The notes beneath the pieces were generated by a model that saw nothing but the letters and a program-made list of their open reading frames with translations, had not been told where the DNA came from and made no database searches. A stretch of 6,307 nucleotides of DNA from Actinomycetota bacterium (GTDB lineage: Bacteria; Actinomycetota; Acidimicrobiia; IMCC26256; JACDBD01). Below are positions 1 to 6,307 of the stretch, in pieces. Each line of letters starts with the position of its first letter. The stretch's first letter is position 1. Position numbers and translations under genes: made by a program. The stretch covers positions 1 through 6,307 of the forward strand of contig JACDBD010000280.1 of assembly GCA_013695115.1 (NCBI GenBank). Reading direction: 5' to 3'.

Positions 1-321
1 GCCAGTGCCCCGTACGAGATGCGCGTCGCCCACCGGTCGACCCGGGCGCGCTTCGACGAGGCCACCGACCCCGAGATCGGGGTGGTCACCCGCGCGACCC
101 GGGAGGCGTTGGCCCGGCTGGATGCGCTGCTGGGCGACCCCTCCTACAACCTCGTCGTGCACAGCGCCCCACCCGGCCCGCCCGGCTTCTTCCACTGGTA
201 CGTCGAGGTGGCGCCGCGCGTCGCGATGGAGGCCGGGTTCGAGCTCGGCACCGGCATCCACGTCAACGTGGTGGCGCCCGAGGACGCCGCCGCCCAGCTA
301 CGCGCCGTGGCCGTGCCGTGA
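1..321 (+). CDS. galT: GalT-like galactose-1-phosphate uridylyltransferase, C-terminal part (5' end outside window)
   Basis: The reading frame is open from base 1 to the TGA at 319-321 and gives 106 residues with no natural start. The internal ATG at 19 is unlikely to be the start, because the codons before it (ASAPYE) continue the conserved run PYEMRVAHRS. The second half carries the signature of the GalT C-terminal, HIT-like domain: YNLVVHSAPPG, then FHWYVEVAPR, then AGFELGTGIHVN and a final PEDAAAQLR helix. GalT exchanges UMP between UDP-glucose and galactose-1-phosphate in the Leloir pathway, in the cytoplasm. The catalytic HPH of the N-terminal domain lies outside the window, so the exact substrate cannot be judged; a related sugar-1-phosphate nucleotidyltransferase is possible. 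The HWH seen in many relatives is HWY here. The stop overlaps the GTG start of the next gene, suggesting translational coupling. Confidence 0.75.
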   Translation, partial: ASAPYEMRVAHRSTRARFDEATDPEIGVVTRATREALARLDALLGDPSYNLVVHSAPPGPPGFFHWYVEVAPRVAMEAGFELGTGIHVNVVAPEDAAAQLRAVAVP

Positions 322-758
322 GCGTGCGAATCCGCGTCTGCACCACCATCGACGCGCCGCCTCCCGCCGTGTGGGACGAGGTCGAGCACATCGAGCGTCA
401 CCCGGAGTGGATGGCGGACGCCCACGACATCTCCTTCGTCGGGAGTCGGCGTTCGGGTGTGGGCACGGAGTTCGAGTCGCTCACGCGGGTCGGGCCGCTG
501 CGGGCGAACGACGTCGCCATCGTCACGGAGTGGGAGCCGCGCCGGGCGATGGGGATCGTGCACCGCGGCGTCGTCACCGGCACCGGCCGGTTCACGTTGC
601 GGCGCAAGCGGGGCGGCCGGACCCGCTTCTGCTGGGAGGAGCGGCTCCGATTCCCGTGGTGGATGGGCGGGATAGTCGGCGAGCGGTTGGCGAAGCCGAT
701 CCTCAAACGGATCTGGCGCCGCAACCTCCGCACCTTGAAGGCGCGCGTCGAGAGCTAA
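318..758 (+). CDS. SRPBCC / polyketide cyclase-like lipid-binding-fold protein
   Basis: This is a 146-residue protein starting with GTG at 318, which overlaps the TGA of the upstream gene. It opens with a beta strand (VRIRVCTTIDAPPPAVWDEV), then HIERHPEWMADAHDISF, the usual start of SRPBCC proteins (START/Bet v 1-like fold, often annotated as polyketide cyclase/dehydrase). Alternating strands follow, and the last stretch, about residues 112-142, is a Trp-rich then strongly basic helix (FPWWMGGIVGERLAKPILKR), matching the long C-terminal helix that closes the ligand cavity. No signal peptide or membrane segment is evident. Family members bind or transport small hydrophobic molecules; the ligand here cannot be deduced. 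The basic, aromatic C-terminus could touch membranes or lipid head groups, but that is inference. The gene is coupled to galT and converges on the hydratase gene with overlapping stop codons. Confidence 0.82.
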   Translation: MSVRIRVCTTIDAPPPAVWDEVEHIERHPEWMADAHDISFVGSRRSGVGTEFESLTRVGPLRANDVAIVTEWEPRRAMGIVHRGVVTGTGRFTLRRKRGGRTRFCWEERLRFPWWMGGIVGERLAKPILKRIWRRNLRTLKARVES

Positions 759-1531
759 CGACCGGCGAACTTCGCCTTGCCGGGGCCGTGCTCGAGGAAG
801 CTGCGCACGCCGGTCTGCGCGTCGTCGGTGCCGAAGACCTCGACGAACCCGTCCCGCTCGAGGTCGAGGCCGGCCGCGAGCCGACCGCCGAGACCCTCGT
901 CGATCGCCCGCTTCGCCATCCCCATCGCCACGACCGCGCCGGAAGCAAGCTCGCCCGCCCACGCCAGCGCGGCGGCGAGCAGCTCGTCGGCCGGCGCGAC
1001 CCGGTCGACCAGGCCGAGGCTGAGGGCTTCATCGGCCTTGACCTGGCGGCCGCTCCAGATCAGCTCCTTGGCTCGCGCCGGCCCGACGAGCCGGGGCAGC
1101 CGTTGGGTGGCGCCGGCGCCGGGGATGATGCCGAGGAGGATCTCGGGTTGGCCCAGCCGGGCCGAGTCGGCGGCGATGCGCAGGTCGCAGGCGAGCGCCA
1201 GCTCCATGCCGCCGCCGAGGGCGACGCCGTGAACGGCGGCGATGACCGGCCGCGGCATCGCCGCTACCGCGTCGAACGCGGCCCGGAAGGCACCGCCGAT
1301 CTCGCGGGCGCGGTCCGAGTCGCCGAACTCGGAGATGTCGGCACCGGCAGCGAACGCCTTGCCCTCCCCCGTCACCACGACCGCCTTCACGTCCCCGTCA
1401 CCACGCAGTTCCCCGGCGACGGACGCGAGTTCGCCCAGCACCGCACGCGAGAGCGCGTTCACCGGCGGGTTGTCGAGACGAACGATCGCGACGCCGTCGT
1501 CACGGCGTTCGGTCGAGACGAGATCGGGCAT
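755..1531 (-). CDS. Enoyl-CoA hydratase (crotonase family), canonical active site
   Basis: A 258-residue crotonase-fold protein of normal family length. It hydrates trans-2-enoyl-CoA to 3-hydroxyacyl-CoA in fatty-acid or amino-acid degradation in the cytoplasm. Visible signatures are NPPVNALS near residue 21, the oxyanion-hole segment AFAAGADI (59-66), AAVHGVALGGGMELALACD (98-116) and GQPEILLGIIPGAGATQRLP (127-146). Glu110 and Glu130 match the two catalytic glutamates of rat mitochondrial hydratase (Glu144 and Glu164), so hydratase activity is expected. The ATG at 1529-1531 is chosen because the conserved N-terminal strand begins there; the 220 in-frame codons upstream are an antisense shadow of the acetyltransferase gene. 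It is last in the probable nifU-like/meaB/GNAT operon, 11 bases after the GNAT stop. Its TAG overlaps the convergent SRPBCC stop. The acyl-chain preference is unknown. Confidence 0.94.
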   Translation of the reverse strand: MPDLVSTERRDDGVAIVRLDNPPVNALSRAVLGELASVAGELRGDGDVKAVVVTGEGKAFAAGADISEFGDSDRAREIGGAFRAAFDAVAAMPRPVIAAVHGVALGGGMELALACDLRIAADSARLGQPEILLGIIPGAGATQRLPRLVGPARAKELIWSGRQVKADEALSLGLVDRVAPADELLAAALAWAGELASGAVVAMGMAKRAIDEGLGGRLAAGLDLERDGFVEVFGTDDAQTGVRSFLEHGPGKAKFAGR

Positions 1532-1539
1532 AGCGCGCC

Positions 1540-1545
1540 AACCTA
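1540..1545 (-). promoter_or_regulatory. Possible -10 box (TAGGTT) before enoyl-CoA hydratase
   Basis: On the minus strand TAGGTT lies 8 bases before the ATG at 1531 and fits TANNNT. Its first three bases are the TAG stop of the acetyltransferase gene, which makes coincidence quite likely. No clear Shine-Dalgarno sequence precedes this start, so either a leaderless secondary transcript or coupled translation from the operon is possible. I see no -35 element. Confidence 0.2.
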
Positions 1546-2187
1546 GCCTCGAGGAAACAAGACCTCGCTGCCGATGGGGCGGAATCCGGCGGCGAGCACC
1601 GACCGCACCGACGCGGCGTTGCCCGGCGCCACTTGCGCGAAGAGCGGCTCGCCTTCGGGGACGCAGCCGCGCGCCGCCAGCGCCAACCGGCGGCCGAGGC
1701 CCCGGTTGCGACCGGCGGGCTCGACCTCGAACGCGAACTCCCACCGCTCGGCGAGGCCGCGGCCGATGACCAGCACGCCGAGGGCATCGGGGTCGGTGTA
1801 GACGCGCACGTCGGTGCGGTGGCGCGACGCGTACTCGACCCGGGGATGGGAGTAGGCGCTCGGTGAAACCTGGAGGTCGAGATCCTGGTCTGCCGGCGTG
1901 CCCGTCGCCGCCAGCACGAGGTCGTGGCTGCCGGGACGGCTGCCGAGCTCGTCGCCCAGCCACATGAGGAAGGACGGGTGCATCCAGTTCGTGAGATCCC
2001 CCTCGGGGAGGCGTTGGCGCACGTCGTCCACCCGCACGCCGGCCGCGACCACGAGATGGGCGGTAAAGCTGACGACGGCGTCGACCGGGCCCGGGGGCGC
2101 GGGGACCACGTCGACGTCGCCGTCGGGCGGTGGGAGCGAGCCGTCGGCCGCCGCTCCCAGGATCCGGGTGAGCGGGTGCTTGCCCAT
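1543..2187 (-). CDS. GNAT-family N-acetyltransferase
   Basis: A 214-residue protein whose last third is a GNAT acetyl-CoA-binding domain. The strand RWEFAFEVEP (about 148-157) leads into the pyrophosphate-binding loop R160-N-R-G-L-G165 (R/QxxGxG) and helix RRLALAA. Then FAQVAPGNAASVRSVLAAGF (183-202) gives the motif B region, with the NxxS turn and the usual AGF ending. The first 140 residues are poorly conserved to my eye; they contain a Trp/Met-rich stretch (NWMHPSFLMWLGDEL, about 67-81) and a DVRVYTD strand that could form the substrate side. The substrate is unknown and could be a small molecule or a protein amino group. The gene starts 12 bases after the meaB stop and ends 11 bases before the hydratase, so it is probably co-transcribed with them. 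No good Shine-Dalgarno sequence precedes the ATG at 2187. Confidence 0.86.
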   Translation of the reverse strand: MGKHPLTRILGAAADGSLPPPDGDVDVVPAPPGPVDAVVSFTAHLVVAAGVRVDDVRQRLPEGDLTNWMHPSFLMWLGDELGSRPGSHDLVLAATGTPADQDLDLQVSPSAYSHPRVEYASRHRTDVRVYTDPDALGVLVIGRGLAERWEFAFEVEPAGRNRGLGRRLALAARGCVPEGEPLFAQVAPGNAASVRSVLAAGFRPIGSEVLFPRG

Positions 2188-2199
2188 TCACGGAGGAGG

Positions 2200-3141
<942 letters not shown>

Positions 3142-3163
3142 CACAGTCGCCCCATCAGGAGCG

Positions 3164-3409
3164 CTAGTCGGCGACGACCTCGGTAATGCCGGGAGCGCGG
3201 TCCATGATGATCCGCTCGACCCCGGCCTTGAGGGTCATCATCGACACCGGGCAGGTGCCGCAGGCGCCCACGAGCGTGACGTGGACGACCATGTCGGCGT
3301 CGATGCCGTTGAATTCGATGTCGCCGCCGTCGCTCTGGAGCGCGGGGCGAATCGCCTCGATCGCCTCGAGGACGAGGGGCTCGAGCTCAGCGGTGTCGGT
3401 ATCAGGCAT
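3164..3409 (-). CDS. NifU C-terminal-domain protein (Nfu-type Fe-S cluster scaffold)
   Basis: A small protein of 81 residues made of a single NifU C-terminal (Nfu) domain. It opens with LEAIEAIRPALQSDGGDIEF (14-33), the typical RP.L..DGGD segment. The cluster-binding loop GACGTCP follows, with Cys50 and Cys53 as the CxxC pair, then SMMTLKAGVERII and P-G-I-T-E-V, all as expected. Two subunits of this family bridge one [4Fe-4S] cluster through these cysteines and pass it to target apoproteins in the cytoplasm. The A-type and GrpE-like extensions of longer NfuA/NifU proteins are absent. I chose ATG 3409; the TTG just upstream (3412) would add one residue but would spoil the leaderless promoter spacing. 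The gene probably heads the operon with meaB, the acetyltransferase and the hydratase. No Fe-S client is obvious nearby. Confidence 0.92.
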   Translation of the reverse strand: MPDTDTAELEPLVLEAIEAIRPALQSDGGDIEFNGIDADMVVHVTLVGACGTCPVSMMTLKAGVERIIMDRAPGITEVVAD

Positions 3410-3415
3410 CAAACA

Positions 3416-3421
3416 ACTCTA
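3416..3421 (-). promoter_or_regulatory. Candidate -10 box (TAGAGT) for a leaderless nifU-like transcript
   Basis: On the minus strand TAGAGT matches the actinobacterial TANNNT -10 consensus and is followed by six bases (TGTTTG) and the ATG at 3409, so transcription could begin at or next to the start codon. No Shine-Dalgarno sequence is present, which agrees with a leaderless message. A -35 hexamer is not convincing; CTGAGC, 18 bases upstream, is only a 3-of-6 match to TTGACA. The box lies downstream of the 3443-3467 hairpin, as expected if that hairpin ends the murA transcript. Confidence 0.42.
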
Positions 3422-3442
3422 GCTCTCTTGGTCACACTCGCT

Positions 3443-3467
3443 CAGCGGCCAGGCTACCTGGCCGCTG
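3443..3467 (-). terminator. Perfect 11-bp inverted repeat between murA and nifU-like gene, probable terminator
   Basis: Arms CAGCGGCCAGG (3443-3453) and CCTGGCCGCTG (3457-3467) pair perfectly around a 3-base centre. The hairpin sits about 65 bases after the murA stop and 33 bases before the nifU-like ATG. Neither side has a T-run, so it is not a classical intrinsic terminator. Actinobacteria often use such U-less hairpins, so termination of murA is the simplest reading. A protein operator or an mRNA stabiliser are alternatives. The rest of the 123-base gap (3410-3532) contains no gene; a 10-bp palindrome GCAGGCCTGC lies at 3522-3531 just after murA. Confidence 0.55.
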
Positions 3468-3532
3468 TCCTTCGGAACGCTCGCCGCTCCCGCACAATTC
3501 CCTACTCACGCGCAGCGGATGGCAGGCCTGCT

Positions 3533-4798
3533 CTATTCCAACGAAGCTCTCTCCACATCGGCACCAAGGGAACACAGCCGGCCGGCGAGGTCCGGATAGC
3601 CCCGATCCACGTGATACGGGTCGAGCACCTCGGTCTCGCCGTCGGCGGCCAGGCCCGCGAGCACGAGCGCGGCACCCGCCCGGACGTCGAGGGCGCGCAC
3701 CGGGGCCCCCGACAGCCGGGGCACCCCACGCACAACCGCGTGACGGCCCTCGTTGCGGACGTCGGCACCCATCCGGTTGAGCTCGTCGACGAAGCTGAAC
3801 CGGCTGTCGAACACGTTCTCGGTGACGATGGCGGTGCCCTCGGCGGTGGCGAGCAGCGCGACCACGAGCGGCATGAAGTCGGTGGCGAACCCCGGGTAGG
3901 GCAGCGTCGCCACGTCGATGGCCTGGAGGCGGTCGTCGGCCCGGGCCCACAGCCCGTCCGGAGTCCGCGACACCTTCAGGCCCATCTCGCCCAGCTTCAC
4001 GACCACCATCTCGAGGTGGGCGAGCTCGGTGCCCTCGATCGCGATCTCGCCGCCGGCGATGCCGCATGCCATCAGGAACGTCCCGGCCTCGATGCGGTCG
4101 CCCATGAGCGTGCTCGCGACCGGCGTCAGCTCCTCCACGCCCTCCACCTCGATGGTGGACGTGCCTGCGCCGGCGACGTGCGCGCCCATGCGGTTCAGGA
4201 AAGCGGCGAGGTCGGTGATCTCGGGCTCGCGCGCCGCGTTCTCGATGATCGTCGCGCCCTTGGCGAGCACGGCGGCGGTGAGGAGGTTCTCGGTCGCGCC
4301 GACGCTGGGGAACTCCAGGACCACCCGTGCGCCGCACAACGCGTTGCACCGGGCTTCGATGAAGCCGTGTACGACCTCGAGCTCGGCCCCCATCGCCTGC
4401 AGGCCGCGGAAGTGCATGTCGAGCTTGCGGCTCCCGATGTTGTCGCCGCCCGGCATGGCCACCCGGGCCTCGCCGCAGCGGGCGAGGAGCGGCCCGAGCA
4501 CGTTGATCGAGGCGCGCAGTCGGGTTACGTGCTCGTACGGGGCCTCGGGGTGGAGGTCGGGGCGTGCGTCGATCGTGAGCTCGTCGGGGCCGGTCCACTC
4601 GACGCCGGCGCCGATCGCCCGCAGCACGTCGAGCATCACATCGAGGTCGGCGACCGGCGTCACGTTGCGCAGGACAGTGCAGCCCGGTGCGAGCAGCGCC
4701 GCCGCCATCTGCTTCAGCCCCGCGTTCTTGGTCGCGCCCGAGACCCGCACGGTGCCGCGCAGTGGCCCGCGGGCGCGGACCACCAGCTTCTCCGTCAT
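3533..4798 (-). CDS. murA: UDP-N-acetylglucosamine 1-carboxyvinyltransferase, Asp-type (fosfomycin-insensitive form expected)
   Basis: A 421-residue MurA of normal length. It transfers enolpyruvyl from PEP to UDP-GlcNAc, the first committed step of peptidoglycan synthesis, in the cytoplasm. Recognisable parts are the substrate-binding Lys24-Asn25 in [22 protein letters not shown] (95-107), the catalytic loop PGGDNIGSR (116-124) with Arg124, [11 protein letters not shown] (162-172), the ATDFMP segment with Asp307 (equivalent to the catalytic Asp305 of E. coli), ENVFDSRF near 327-334, and DRGY with Arg399 near the end. The loop residue that is Cys115 in E. coli, the target of fosfomycin, is Asp119 here (codon GAC, 4442-4444). 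The ATG overlaps the TGA of the upstream crotonase gene as ATGA, so translation is probably coupled. Further in-frame codons upstream lie antisense to the crotonase and are not part of the gene. Transcription probably ends at the 3443-3467 hairpin. Confidence 0.97.
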   Translation of the reverse strand: MTEKLVVRARGPLRGTVRVSGATKNAGLKQMAAALLAPGCTVLRNVTPVADLDVMLDVLRAIGAGVEWTGPDELTIDARPDLHPEAPYEHVTRLRASINVLGPLLARCGEARVAMPGGDNIGSRKLDMHFRGLQAMGAELEVVHGFIEARCNALCGARVVLEFPSVGATENLLTAAVLAKGATIIENAAREPEITDLAAFLNRMGAHVAGAGTSTIEVEGVEELTPVASTLMGDRIEAGTFLMACGIAGGEIAIEGTELAHLEMVVVKLGEMGLKVSRTPDGLWARADDRLQAIDVATLPYPGFATDFMPLVVALLATAEGTAIVTENVFDSRFSFVDELNRMGADVRNEGRHAVVRGVPRLSGAPVRALDVRAGAALVLAGLAADGETEVLDPYHVDRGYPDLAGRLCSLGADVERASLE

Positions 4799-5625
4799 CG
4801 GCCGTGGTACTCCGGCGGGCGCTGCTCCACGAAGGCGGCAATGGCCTCCTTCATGTCGTCGGAGGTCAAGCAGGTCTTCTGGCCCTCCGCTTCGATCCGA
4901 AGCCCGTCGCGGATCGGGAGGTCGCCCGACGCGGCGATGGCGCGCTTGGCGGCGCGCACCGCCAACGGCGGCTGCCTCGCGATCGTCGTGGCGAGCTCGC
5001 CCGCGACCTGCTCGAGCTCGGCGTCGTCGACGAGCCGCTCGGCGATCCCGATGCGGGCGGCTTCGTCGGCGTCGATGCGCTCGGCAGTGAAGATGAGCTC
5101 TTTCGCCTTCCCCATCCCGACCAGGCGCGGCAGGCGCTGGGTGCCGCCGAGGTCGGGGATGATCCCGTACTTGAACTCGAGCAGCCCGACCTGGGTGCCT
5201 CGCGCCATGACGCGCACATCGCATGCCAGCGCCAGCTGGAGGCCGGCACCGAGGGCGTAGCCGCGCACCGCCGCGATGGTGGCGAACGGCGCTTCCGCCA
5301 GCCAGGTGAACGAGTTCTGGGTGCGCATGATGGAGTCGACGATCGGGTCGTCGTGGCGGGCACCGACTTCGCGACCCGCGCCCAGCTCGTCCAGGCCCTC
5401 GTCGTCCCGGCCGCCGCCGGCGAACACCGACGTGTCGATTCCGCTCGAGAACGCGCGCCCCTCACCGATGACGACCAGGGCGCGCAGGTCGGCGTCGTCG
5501 CGCAGCTCGTCGCCGAGCTCGCCGAGCTCGCGCCACATCTCGATCGTGAACGAGTTGAGCCGGTCGGGCCGGTTCAGATGGAGCCAGCCGACGTTGCCTT
5601 CGCGCTCGAGCGTGAGGGTGTTCAT
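4795..5625 (-). CDS. Enoyl-CoA hydratase/isomerase (crotonase) family protein with a Gln-Glu-Asp active site
   Basis: A 276-residue crotonase-fold protein. Signatures are [14 protein letters not shown] (18-31), the oxyanion-hole segment AFSSGIDTS (58-66), [19 protein letters not shown] (118-136) and [20 protein letters not shown] (147-166). The first catalytic glutamate of true hydratases is Gln130 here; the second is kept as Glu150. Asp158 lies eight residues after Glu150, the spacing of Glu196 and Asp204 in rat dienoyl-CoA isomerase. Reaction type is therefore uncertain: isomerase, dienoyl-CoA isomerase-like or another crotonase reaction is as likely as hydration. A loop at about 68-97 ([17 protein letters not shown] and onward) is longer than in the hydratase at 755-1531 and may shape the acyl pocket. 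The TGA overlaps the murA ATG. The ATG at 5625 is chosen because the first strand [20 protein letters not shown] starts there and a TANNNT box lies seven bases away. Confidence 0.93.
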   Translation of the reverse strand: MNTLTLEREGNVGWLHLNRPDRLNSFTIEMWRELGELGDELRDDADLRALVVIGEGRAFSSGIDTSVFAGGGRDDEGLDELGAGREVGARHDDPIVDSIMRTQNSFTWLAEAPFATIAAVRGYALGAGLQLALACDVRVMARGTQVGLLEFKYGIIPDLGGTQRLPRLVGMGKAKELIFTAERIDADEAARIGIAERLVDDAELEQVAGELATTIARQPPLAVRAAKRAIAASGDLPIRDGLRIEAEGQKTCLTSDDMKEAIAAFVEQRPPEYHGR

Positions 5626-5631
5626 GCATGC

Positions 5632-5637
5632 AGGCTA
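5632..5637 (-). promoter_or_regulatory. Candidate -10 box (TAGCCT) for a leaderless crotonase-murA transcript
   Basis: TAGCCT on the minus strand fits TANNNT and is separated by six bases (GCATGC) from the ATG at 5625, the same geometry as at the nifU-like gene. No Shine-Dalgarno sequence precedes the ATG. If real, it would drive both the crotonase and the coupled murA. A -35 element is not visible in the GC-rich upstream sequence. Confidence 0.42.
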
Positions 5638-5675
5638 GCGACTGGACCTGCACGCGGCGGCGGAGCGACCGGAGG

Positions 5676-5700
5676 GAGCGGAGCCGCTCGCCAGCGAGCG
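5676..5700. repeat. Two overlapping inverted repeats sharing one arm
   Basis: GAGCGG (5676-5681) pairs with CCGCTC (5684-5689) across two bases. CGCTCGC (5685-5691) pairs with GCGAGCG (5694-5700) across two bases. Because the central CGCTC belongs to both, the two hairpins exclude each other in a single strand. This lies in the 143-base gap between the cyclase and crotonase genes (5626-5768), where I see no gene. Two-base loops are too tight for full closure, so the innermost pairs would open in RNA. Confidence 0.45.
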
Positions 5701-5758
5701 AGTGCCCGCGGGCCGGCCAGCCCTTCGTGGATGGCCCGGCCCGCAACGAGCGAGCGAG
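5693..5758. repeat. 10-bp direct repeat AGCGAGCGAG flanking a hairpin
   Basis: AGCGAGCGAG occurs at 5693-5702 and again at 5749-5758, on either side of the inverted repeat at 5708-5744. The unit is itself made of GAGC steps, and related GGAGCG words occur at 5662-5667 and 5675-5680. The block resembles a GAGCG-rich intergenic repeat rather than a mobile element; there is no transposase and no coding sequence between the copies. Confidence 0.45.
5708..5744 (-). terminator. GC-rich hairpin downstream of the cyclase gene, possible terminator
   Basis: GCGGGCCGG (5708-5716) pairs perfectly with CCGGCCCGC (5736-5744). The stem continues inward with CCA/TGG and CC/GG, interrupted by one bulged C and one mismatch, around a short loop containing TTCG on the plus strand. 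It begins about 25 bases after the cyclase stop on the minus strand, a sensible place for a terminator. No T-run follows in either direction, so intrinsic termination is unproven. Confidence 0.45.
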
Positions 5759-5768
5759 ACAAGGAGAA

Positions 5769-6281
5769 TTAGAGGCGGAGCTCCGCGGTGACCGGCAGTG
5801 ACACGCAGAAGACCGCGATCGGCTGCACGAAGCCCGGCACCGCGCGCGTGCCGACGGGGCGGGCCTCGGCCCACGGGGGTTTGACGTCGGCAAGGTCGGC
5901 GGTGGCCAGCACCTCGTTGGGCTCGGCCTGGTCGCACAGCCGCGCCGCCAGGTTGATCGGACCACCGATGTAGTCGTCGCCTTCGAACAGGATGACGTCG
6001 CCGCCGGCCATGCCCGACCGGATCGGGAGTGCGATGCCGGCGACCTCGATGCGGTGCTCGAGCTCGGCTACGCACGCGACGAGCTGCTCGGGCTCGGTGC
6101 TCACGAACATCGCGCCGTCACCGAGCCACTTCGCCACCCGCACGCCGAACTCCGACGCGACCTCGCGCACGCACGCCCGGAACTGGGTGAGGACCGCCAC
6201 TGCCTCCTCGTCGCCGTGCGCGTCGGTGAAGCGGGTGAACCCGCAGAGATCGACGAAGGCGAACGACCGGCTGACTCGCAT
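5769..6281 (-). CDS. Single-domain class III adenylate cyclase
   Basis: A 170-residue protein that is almost entirely a class III nucleotide cyclase catalytic domain. It begins FAFVDLCGFTRFTD (7-20) with metal-binding Asp11. KWLGDGAMF (51-59) supplies Lys51 and metal-binding Asp55. GDDYIGGPINLAARL (101-115) supplies Asp103, Asn110 and Arg114. Asp11 and Asp55 are 44 residues apart, and Asp103, Asn110 and Arg114 keep the spacing of Asp1018, Asn1025 and Arg1029 of mammalian adenylate cyclase. The Lys/Asp pair predicts ATP rather than GTP as substrate, giving cAMP. There is no membrane, HAMP or sensor domain; a homodimer would be needed for activity. Its frame stays open to the window edge upstream, but a good ribosome site supports ATG 6281. 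The role and the regulating signal are unknown. Confidence 0.88.
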   Translation of the reverse strand: MRVSRSFAFVDLCGFTRFTDAHGDEEAVAVLTQFRACVREVASEFGVRVAKWLGDGAMFVSTEPEQLVACVAELEHRIEVAGIALPIRSGMAGGDVILFEGDDYIGGPINLAARLCDQAEPNEVLATADLADVKPPWAEARPVGTRAVPGFVQPIAVFCVSLPVTAELRL

Positions 6282-6289
6282 GTCCCATT

Positions 6290-6294
6290 CTCCC
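6290..6294 (-). promoter_or_regulatory. Ribosome binding site (GGGAG) deciding the cyclase start
   Basis: GGGAG on the minus strand lies 8 bases before the ATG at 6281. It favours this start over a longer in-frame extension to the edge and over the out-of-frame ATGs at 6288 and 6298. It is the clearest Shine-Dalgarno sequence in the window. Confidence 0.6.
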
Positions 6295-6307
6295 GCATGC
6301 CACGGCC

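Noticed and set aside
5..1546. 513-codon open frame on the plus strand covering galT, SRPBCC and the antisense of the hydratase
   Set aside because: Arg/Pro/Ala-rich translation with no domain; three well-supported genes in other frames explain the same bases.
1532..2191. 220-residue N-terminal extension of the enoyl-CoA hydratase (apparent fusion)
   Set aside because: The extension is out of frame with the clear acetyltransferase gene on the same strand and reads as Arg/Pro/Gly-rich noise; the crotonase fold begins at the ATG at 1531.
4799..5224. 142-residue N-terminal extension of MurA
   Set aside because: It overlaps the crotonase gene in another frame with Arg-rich noise. Normal MurA length and the standard N-terminal strand fit ATG 4798.
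3281..5260. Very long open frame on the plus strand opposite murA and the crotonase gene
   Set aside because: It is a high-GC antisense shadow. Its translation is low-complexity and rich in Arg, Ala, Gly, His and Asp, with no recognisable domain, while the opposite strand encodes clear MurA and crotonase proteins.
5640..5765. CRISPR array or miniature transposable element in the repeat-rich gap
   Set aside because: Only two copies of a 10-bp unit occur, with no spacer series, no terminal inverted repeats with target duplication, and no cas or transposase gene.

Overview
The window is a compact, gene-dense stretch of a high-GC bacterial chromosome. It holds eight complete protein genes, one gene cut by the left edge, and two short intergenic regions with strong inverted repeats. 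The gene content, base composition and MurA type point to the phylum Actinomycetota. An Acidimicrobiia-like lineage is my best guess, by inference only. There is no phage, insertion sequence, tRNA, rRNA or CRISPR, and this looks like core metabolism rather than an island. I found no convincing new multi-gene system.

Left part, plus strand (1-758): the C-terminal end of a GalT-like nucleotidyltransferase, then an SRPBCC/polyketide-cyclase-like protein whose GTG start overlaps the galT stop. This pair runs into a minus-strand operon with no gap: the two stop codons overlap by a few bases at 755-758.

Middle, minus strand, read from 3409 down to 755: a single-domain NifU-type Fe-S scaffold, then MeaB (the G-protein chaperone of adenosylcobalamin-dependent acyl-CoA mutases), a GNAT acetyltransferase, and a canonical enoyl-CoA hydratase. 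The gaps are 22, 12 and 11 bases, so this is a probable operon with an acyl-CoA/B12 metabolism flavour. The mutase itself is not in the window.

Right part, minus strand: a second crotonase-family protein (5625-4795), with an altered active site, overlaps murA (4798-3533) in an ATGA junction. MurA makes the first committed peptidoglycan precursor and has Asp where fosfomycin binds Cys in E. coli MurA. A perfect 11-bp inverted repeat lies between murA and the nifU-like gene and probably separates the two transcription units. At the right edge is a single-domain class III adenylate cyclase (6281-5769). A 143-bp region of GAGCG-rich repeats and hairpins separates it from the crotonase.

Two minus-strand starts (3409 and 5625) have a TANNNT box followed by exactly six bases and ATG. 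This is the arrangement expected for leaderless transcripts, which are common in Actinomycetota.
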